From NCBI GenBank assembly GCA_038530555.1, contig JBCBCN010000006.1:124001-188000 (forward strand): a stretch of 64,000 nt of DNA, read 5' to 3'. Below, piece by piece: positions 59,325 to 64,000 of this stretch. The stretch's first letter is position 1, and each line of letters opens with the position of its first letter. Made by a program: the position numbers and the translations under genes. The notes under the pieces were generated by a model. That model had not been told where the DNA came from and ran no database searches. It worked only from the letters and a program-made list of their open reading frames with translations. This stretch comes from HKCCE3408 sp038530555. Its GTDB lineage: Bacteria > Pseudomonadota > Alphaproteobacteria > Rhodobacterales > Rhodobacteraceae.

Positions 59325-59986
59325 AGCGCGGCCTCGAGATAGGGTTCCCAGAGATCGAGGGTGACGCTGTCAGCCTCAGACGCCTCCGGCCCCCAGAGCT
59401 CCCGGGCGGAAAAGCGGACCTGGTAGAGCCAAGCGGGGCTTTCGCCCTGGCCAAGAGCGTTGGTGTCGGGGAAGACGTGACAGCCATGCAGGCGCGTGAT
59501 CACACCCGATTTGCCGCGCGCGTAGCGGGGCAGGCGGGTGTGGCTTTCGGGGTGGATGTTGCGTGCTTGGACCCTTTGGCCTTCGGCGAAGGCCGCGTCC
59601 TGGAACGCCGGGCGGTCAACGGGGCCGCCTCGGGCCAGGGTGGCGGGCACATCTCTGGCGGTGAGGCAGCCTTTGACCGGGGCGGGTGGGATCTCCATCT
59701 TGCCGCGCGCAAGCTCCTCCTCCGTGACCATTCCGCGAGCAAGCAGAAGCTTGCTCACCCCTTCCAGCCATATGCGATAATAGGGCCAGGAGAGGTAATC
59801 GGCCGGCGCCAGGCTTTCGCGCGAAAAACGCGATTGATCGAGGTTCCAGGCTCCGCATGCCCCCAACGCCACGACCATGCCCATCACGCGCGCCTCCCAG
59901 TCCGCTTTGTAATTGGGCGCGTCCTCGGCGCTGTCCTCTACGGGGCCGAAGCCCATCATTCCGCCCAGATCAGCGCCGCCATTCAC
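59321..59986 (-). CDS. nthB: Nitrile hydratase beta subunit
   Basis: A 221-aa beta subunit. The start is GTG 59986, overlapping the alpha stop (GTGA) and preceded by GGAGG; the protein then begins NGGADLGGMMGFGPV as in the family. Other blocks: EGVSKLLLARGMVTEEEL, HTRLPRYARGKSGVI, HGCHVFPDTNA and ELWGPEAS. The open frame continues upstream of the GTG but lies inside the alpha gene. Confidence 0.93.
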   Translation of the reverse strand: MNGGADLGGMMGFGPVEDSAEDAPNYKADWEARVMGMVVALGACGAWNLDQSRFSRESLAPADYLSWPYYRIWLEGVSKLLLARGMVTEEELARGKMEIPPAPVKGCLTARDVPATLARGGPVDRPAFQDAAFAEGQRVQARNIHPESHTRLPRYARGKSGVITRLHGCHVFPDTNALGQGESPAWLYQVRFSARELWGPEASEADSVTLDLWEPYLEAAL

Positions 59987-60603
59987 GCCGCAGCCTCCGG
60001 CGCACGGGCCAATCCGGTGCCGATCATCGAATTGCGCGTAACCAACTCGCTCAAGGCCTCGGCGCTCCAACCCTCGGTGCCCTCGGGGCGTTCGGGCACC
60101 ACGAGATAGCGCATCTCGGCTGTGGAATCGTGGACCTCGATGCGGGTTTCAGGCGGCAGGGTGAGCCCGAAATCGGCCAGGACGCCGCGCGGATCGATCA
60201 CTGCGCGAGAGCGGAATGGGGGCGATTTGTACCAGGTCGGGGGCAGGCCAAGGACCGACCAGGGATAGCACGAGCACAAAGTGCAGACGACCAGGTGATG
60301 GGTGTCCGGGCTATTGAAGACGGCCTGCATATGCTCCCCCTGGCGCGAGGTGTAGCCCAGCGAATGGATCGCCGCGGTCGCGTCATCCTCAAGCCAGGCG
60401 CGATAGTCGGGCTCTGTCCAGGTCTTTGCCACGACATGGGCGCCGTTGCGCGGGCCGATCTCGGTCTCATAGGTCTCGACGATCGCATCGACCGCCGCTG
60501 GGTCGATATAGCCCTTTTGCGTCAAAAGGCTTTCGAGGGCGCGGACGCGGGCCTCGATATCGCTCATCTCGCTATGGTCATGGCCGTGATCGTCATGGGG
60601 CAT
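59983..60603 (-). CDS. nthA: Cobalt-type nitrile hydratase alpha subunit
   Basis: A 206-aa alpha subunit hydrating nitriles to amides. The metal-binding claw is C107-T-L-C110-S111-C112 (VVCTLCSCYPW); threonine in the second position marks the cobalt type (iron types have serine). The His-rich lead MPHDDHGHDH is common in this family. The downstream PPTWYKSPPFRSRAV and SDTAEMRY-like DSTAEMRYLVVPERP blocks are present. It starts 24 nt after the cobQ stop. No amidase gene lies within the operon. Confidence 0.95.
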   Translation of the reverse strand: MPHDDHGHDHSEMSDIEARVRALESLLTQKGYIDPAAVDAIVETYETEIGPRNGAHVVAKTWTEPDYRAWLEDDATAAIHSLGYTSRQGEHMQAVFNSPDTHHLVVCTLCSCYPWSVLGLPPTWYKSPPFRSRAVIDPRGVLADFGLTLPPETRIEVHDSTAEMRYLVVPERPEGTEGWSAEALSELVTRNSMIGTGLARAPEAAA

Positions 60604-60627
60604 AGCGCGATGGTGCCGTGGCGGACC

Positions 60628-62073
60628 TCAGCGCGCAAGGGCAAGCATCGCATCGAGGTCAAGATGCGCCTCGAGGTGCTGGGCCAGATCGTCGAGCACG
60701 GCCTCGACGGTCGCACCATAGCTCGCGGTGCTCGGCGCTCCGAGCCCCGCGAGGAAGGCCGCGCGGAAGGCGTCGCTTGTGAACATGCCGTGCAAATAGC
60801 TTCCGGTGACGCGGCCATCGGCGCTGATTGCGCCCTCGGGCTGACCATCTATGTCGGCAAAGGGGAGCGCGCGGTCCGGGCCGTCGCTTTGGCCGATATG
60901 GATCTCATAGCCCTCGAAGTCGGTGCCGCTGGCCCGGTGCGTGGCGCTGACCTGGCTCAGGCGCTTGTCCGGATGCATGACCGTGTCGACTGCCAACAGG
61001 CCAAGGCCCGGATCGCGGCCCGCCTTGCCTTCGATGCCGTGCGGGTCGTCGATGCTTTGGCCGAGCATTTGATAACCGCCACACATCCCCAGGATGTGGC
61101 CGCCGCGCCGGTGATGGGCCGCGAGGTCGATGTCCCAGCCCTGGGCGCGGAGAAAGGCGAGATCGCCGCGTGTGGATTTGCTGCCCGGGATGATCACCAG
61201 GTCGGCATCGCCCGGGATCGCGCGGCCGGGCTCGAGCATGGTGAGCCGCACACCCGGCTCCTGCGCCAGGGGGTCGAGATCGTCGAAATTGGCGATCCGG
61301 CTCAGGCGCAAGCAGACCACGTGGAGGCCCTCGGCGCGGTCGGGAGCGGCGATGTCCAGCGCGTCCTCGGCGGGCAGTTTCCAGCCATCGGCGAACCAGG
61401 GCAGGGTGCCAAAACCGGGCCAGCCGGTGCGCTGCTCGATCATGCGAAAGCCATCGTCGAAAAGGCTTGGGTCGCCGCGAAATTTGTTGATGAGAAAGCC
61501 GCCGATGAGCGCCGCATCTTCGGACGCGATCACCGCCTGGGTGCCGACGATCTGGGCGATGACGCCGCCTCGGTCGATATCGCCGATCAGCACGACGGGC
61601 ACATCCGCCGCCGCGGCAAAGCCCATATTGGCGATATCGCCCGTGCGCAGATTGACCTCCGCTGGGCTGCCGGCGCCTTCGACCAGGACTAGATCGTAGT
61701 GCGATTTCAACCGGTTGAAACTTTCCAGAACGGGCGCCATCAGGCTGGGCTTGAGGGCTGCATAGTCCCGCGCCTTGACCGTGGCCCGGCGCTGGCCCTG
61801 CACGATCACTTGGCTGCCGGTCTCGCTTTCGGGCTTGAGCAGCACCGGGTTCATATCAGTATGCGGTGCGAGACCGGCGGCCAGCGCTTGGAGCGCCTGG
61901 GCGCGGCCGATCTCACCGCCGTCAACCGTGACGGCGGCGTTGTTGGACATATTCTGCGGCTTGAAGGGCGCCACGCTGAGCCCGCGCTTGACCGCAGCGC
62001 GACAGAGGCCTGCAACCAGCATGGACTTGCCGACATTCGAGCCGGTGCCCTGGAGCATCAGCGCCCGGCTCAT
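60628..62073 (-). CDS. cobQ: Cobyric acid synthase
   Basis: ATP- and glutamine-dependent amidation of adenosylcobyrinic acid diamide at four positions in vitamin B12 synthesis. 481 aa: N-terminal P-loop (LMLQGTGSNVGKSMLVAGL), KPQNMSNNAAV, and a class I glutamine amidotransferase domain with nucleophile cysteine in HILGMCGGYQMLG. ATG 62073 overlaps the Lin0512 stop (ATGA). It lies in one overlapping operon with nitrile hydratase and two Lin0512 genes. Confidence 0.96.
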   Translation of the reverse strand: MSRALMLQGTGSNVGKSMLVAGLCRAAVKRGLSVAPFKPQNMSNNAAVTVDGGEIGRAQALQALAAGLAPHTDMNPVLLKPESETGSQVIVQGQRRATVKARDYAALKPSLMAPVLESFNRLKSHYDLVLVEGAGSPAEVNLRTGDIANMGFAAAADVPVVLIGDIDRGGVIAQIVGTQAVIASEDAALIGGFLINKFRGDPSLFDDGFRMIEQRTGWPGFGTLPWFADGWKLPAEDALDIAAPDRAEGLHVVCLRLSRIANFDDLDPLAQEPGVRLTMLEPGRAIPGDADLVIIPGSKSTRGDLAFLRAQGWDIDLAAHHRRGGHILGMCGGYQMLGQSIDDPHGIEGKAGRDPGLGLLAVDTVMHPDKRLSQVSATHRASGTDFEGYEIHIGQSDGPDRALPFADIDGQPEGAISADGRVTGSYLHGMFTSDAFRAAFLAGLGAPSTASYGATVEAVLDDLAQHLEAHLDLDAMLALAR

Positions 62074-62429
62074 CTTCCCCCGTTGTTGTCTTGGTAGGGC
62101 AGGAAGGCTTCGACGGCGGCGGTGGCGATGACGAGGGTTCTGCCGGTGTCGGGGTTGGTCACGTCGAGCCCGCCAAAGACCGCGCTGACCTCGGCCCGGC
62201 CGCGGGGGAGCTTGGCCGCGAGCGCCGCGCAATCGACCGCCGCGGGGTCTTGGACGCCGATGGTGACTTGCACGCGCATCTGGTCATGAGAGACGCCGGT
62301 GGCCTCGAAGAGGGGTATCGCCGAATGCCGGATCGCGTCTTCGATGGCGCGGGCGGCGGCCTTGGTATAGTCCTGGCCGTATTGGTCGTTGCCCATGCCC
62401 ATCTCGATGATAAAGCGTTGATCGCTCAT
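62070..62429 (-). CDS. Lin0512 family protein, copy 2
   Basis: A 119-aa conserved protein of unknown function. It shares with its neighbour the pattern E-M-G-M-G-N-D-Q-Y-G-Q-D-Y-T-K-A-A, IEDAIRHSAIPLFEATG and VQVTIGVQDP. It overlaps both neighbours by 4 nt (ATGA), so the operon is strictly coupled. Possible roles such as binding a metal or cobalamin intermediate are only inferred from the linkage to cobQ. Confidence 0.85.
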   Translation of the reverse strand: MSDQRFIIEMGMGNDQYGQDYTKAAARAIEDAIRHSAIPLFEATGVSHDQMRVQVTIGVQDPAAVDCAALAAKLPRGRAEVSAVFGGLDVTNPDTGRTLVIATAAVEAFLPYQDNNGGR

Positions 62430-62770
62430 ACTTTTCCTCCGATATCGAGGGCCACAGAGATGGCGACATTGGCGATGACAGTGGGCTTGCCGCCGTCACT
62501 GCGCGGCACGTCGAGCCCGCCCCGGCGCGGGACAACTTCCACCTGGCCATAGGGAAAGATCGCCGCGATCTCGTCGGGTTTGAGCGCCTCGGGCTGTTGC
62601 ACGCCGACCTCGACGGTGATCTCCATGTCCTCCTTCTGCATCCCGTAAAGCTCGGCCAGATTGATCGAATTGTGCCACAGCGCGTCTTTGACTGCACGGA
62701 TTGCGGCCTCGGTATAGTCCTGCCGGCGGAGCGAGGAGCCCATGCCGAATTCAGTGAGGAGTCTGGGCAT
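62426..62770 (-). CDS. Lin0512 family protein, copy 1
   Basis: A 114-aa paralogue of the next gene: LLTEFGMGSSLRRQDYTEAAIRAVKDALWHNSINLAELYG and ITVEVGVQQPE (split here for length; the conserved core is GMG-x9-DYTxAAxRAxxDA). First gene of the Lin0512-Lin0512-cobQ-nthABE operon. No vitamin B12 riboswitch motif was found in the 160 nt upstream. Confidence 0.85.
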   Translation of the reverse strand: MPRLLTEFGMGSSLRRQDYTEAAIRAVKDALWHNSINLAELYGMQKEDMEITVEVGVQQPEALKPDEIAAIFPYGQVEVVPRRGGLDVPRSDGGKPTVIANVAISVALDIGGKV

Positions 62771-62932
62771 GGGGTGGGGTCCTTATTGCCGTTTGCTTGG
62801 GTCTAGCCGAGGCGTGCGGGCGCTTGAAGGGGGTTGCAGGGTATCTGTTGCCAGAAGCGGTGAAGACCCGTGCCATTTTTGCTCTGTCGGGCTGACCAAC
62901 GAGTATTGCGGCGAAGGTCTGCTTGGAACCGA

Positions 62933-63487
62933 TTAGCTACCCGCGCCTTCCAGGCGAAACCAGTTTTCACGGTAGGTTCGCCAAAACAGAAGATCAGACG
63001 CAATCAGAGCGTCGCCCCAACCATCGTCATCTCGGATACTCGAGAACTTAAATGGCGTCGTGGCGGGCAGGATTGATGGTCGTGCTAACTCGGCAACCAT
63101 GGCAAGAAGCTCAAGGGTACCCTCCTTCTCACCTGCTCCCCAGAAATTTATTTTTAGCACACTGTACGTGAGATCGAATATTTTCGCCAAATTTGCAAAG
63201 TCTGTTGGTGTTAGTGAGGAGATACCATTCAACCCAAAGTTCTGACTTTCACTGATACCGTCGGAAACGATATGGGGTTCTTTTGACAACCACAGGCTAA
63301 AGTCACCCTTGCCGTCCAGAAGAGGACATTTCCACGTATGTTCACGGTACTGATTGAGTGCTTCGCCTGAGATTGAAAACCGATGACAGAATTCATTGAG
63401 AAAGCACATCGCTAGCCCAAACCTAGCGGAAATCGAAAGTTGCTGTGCTTCTTCAAAAAATAAGGCTTCAGGATGAAAAATAGACAT
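62933..63487 (-). CDS. Hypothetical protein, AT-rich orphan
   Basis: A 184-aa soluble protein of no recognised family. It has a helical start (EEAQQLSISARFGLAMCFLNEF), several Trp residues, and an FWRTYRENWFRLEG end. Its DNA is clearly more AT-rich, and its codon use differs from both neighbours, which suggests recent acquisition. Size, acidity and composition are reminiscent of immunity proteins of contact-dependent toxins, but no toxin gene is in view. It interrupts the run between yrhK and the Lin0512 genes. Confidence 0.6.
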   Translation of the reverse strand: MSIFHPEALFFEEAQQLSISARFGLAMCFLNEFCHRFSISGEALNQYREHTWKCPLLDGKGDFSLWLSKEPHIVSDGISESQNFGLNGISSLTPTDFANLAKIFDLTYSVLKINFWGAGEKEGTLELLAMVAELARPSILPATTPFKFSSIRDDDGWGDALIASDLLFWRTYRENWFRLEGAGS

Positions 63488-63517
63488 CTCAAATGCTCAA
63501 GTTCACCATCATTCTTT

Positions 63518-63775
63518 TCACACATCCTCCGGCAGAGGCAGCCTCGCCAGGTGATACTCCCGTCCAAACCGCGCCACGGGTTTTGCGGCGAAACACACTG
63601 AGCCAATGAGGAAAAACCAAGTCGCCGGGACAGACAGGCTTTCGTAGAAAAACATCACGCTGCCGATAACAAATGCCAAAGCCGCTATTAAATCGATGGC
63701 TGTATAGAAGCGTTCGTAAAAGCCATAGACCTCGAGGTGACGCGCGCTTGCGGTGTGAATTTTCGGATCGAACAT
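63518..63775 (-). CDS. YrhK-domain membrane protein
   Basis: An 85-aa protein with two transmembrane helices: FYTAIDLIAALAFVIGSVMFF and SVPATWFFLIGSVCFAAKP (each shortened to the core), which is the YrhK-domain pattern (F-x-x-GS repeated). Function unknown. Its start codon overlaps the cobO stop (TAATG), so it is coupled to cobalamin adenosyltransferase expression. Confidence 0.8.
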   Translation of the reverse strand: MFDPKIHTASARHLEVYGFYERFYTAIDLIAALAFVIGSVMFFYESLSVPATWFFLIGSVCFAAKPVARFGREYHLARLPLPEDV

Positions 63776-64000
63776 TAAAACTCCACCCCCTTTTGCGCCT
63801 TTACGCCCAAATCCTTGAACGGGTGTTTCACCAGCGTCATTTCCGTCACCAGATCCGCCGCTTCGATCAATTCCGGTTTCGCATTTCGGCCCGTCAGGCA
63901 GACATGGGTCATCTCCGGTTTTTCCTCTAATAAAAACCGCACCACCTCATCGATATCGAGGTAGTCGTATCTCAGCGCGATATTGATCTCATCGAGCAGG
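63775..64000 (-). CDS. cobO: Cob(I)yrinic acid a,c-diamide adenosyltransferase, C-terminal part
   Basis: The last 74 codons are present; the gene continues past the window edge. The translation contains LLDEINIALRYDYLDIDEV, HVCLTGRNAKPELIEAADLVTEM and KHPFKDLGVKAQKGVEF, the conserved CobO/BtuR C-terminus. The enzyme adds the adenosyl group to corrinoids, one step before CobQ. It supports a cobalamin locus upstream on this strand. Confidence 0.92.
   Translation of the reverse strand, partial: LLDEINIALRYDYLDIDEVVRFLLEEKPEMTHVCLTGRNAKPELIEAADLVTEMTLVKHPFKDLGVKAQKGVEF

Noticed and set aside
62771..62932. Cobalamin riboswitch before the Lin0512-cobQ operon
   Set aside because: Looked for the B12-box (GCCACTG-type) and conserved core on the minus strand; none found.
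1..64000. CRISPR arrays, insertion sequences, phage genes, rRNA and tRNA
   Set aside because: No regular spaced repeats, transposase, integrase or capsid genes, and no cloverleaf or rRNA sequence was recognised in the gaps between genes.

Overview
This 64-kb, GC-rich, densely coding window looks like a chromosomal segment of a Rhodobacteraceae (Roseobacter-group) alphaproteobacterium. The evidence is the scattered cytochrome-oxidase gene order ctaC-ctaB-orf-ctaG-ctaE-surf1, the thrC/M16-protease/acetyltransferase run, small families typical of the group (DUF1467, DUF983, DUF3572, YrhK, Lin0512), a GAAC-N7-GAAC type SOS box, two CtrA-type boxes and a dispersed intergenic hairpin plus GGGATATTT element. 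No rRNA, tRNA, CRISPR, insertion sequence or phage gene was seen.

Layout. 0-11 kb is housekeeping: aspS, topA, dprA, tldD and small membrane proteins. 11.5-15.8 kb is an aa3 oxidase subunit II/III and assembly cluster without subunit I. 15.8-24.4 kb holds thrC, an M16 peptidase, an FAD oxidase, metG, an MFS exporter and YceI. 24.5-31 kb holds an SOS-controlled imuA, an aldo/keto reductase, a shortened dehydrogenase-thioesterase fusion, a probable structured RNA on the minus strand, two transporters, a Nudix protein and DUF983. 31-33.4 kb is an EF-hand protein followed by an ECF sigma factor with membrane partner genes. 33.5-40.9 kb is a signalling block: a PleD-like cyclase with a dead first receiver, an MttB-family methyltransferase, then an H-NOX-fold protein without its haem histidine, a HNOBA-GGDEF cyclase, a response regulator and a receiver-histidine kinase.

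41.6-62.8 kb is accessory metabolism. A NitT/TauT-type importer has an unusually large permease. A seven-gene, mostly overlapping operon encodes a hydantoinase-like amidohydrolase, a VOC protein, a hydantoin/Asp-Glu racemase-like enzyme, a DapA-like aldolase/lyase, a D-2-hydroxyacid dehydrogenase, a CocE/NonD hydrolase and an M81 (MlrC-like) peptidase. A peptide-type ABC importer follows. On the opposite strand, cobO, yrhK and an AT-rich orphan precede a tightly overlapping operon of two Lin0512 paralogues, cobQ and a cobalt-type nitrile hydratase (alpha, beta, accessory chaperone).

Reading the parts together, the right third may take up and open nitrogen-rich ring or amide/nitrile compounds, with nitrile hydratase tied to cobalt/corrin genes. 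The substrate cannot be read from sequence. The strongest unusual signals are the haem-ligand-less H-NOX module, the Lin0512-cobQ-nitrile hydratase operon, the permease with an extracytoplasmic insertion, and a perfect DNA/RNA three-way-junction sequence beside metG.
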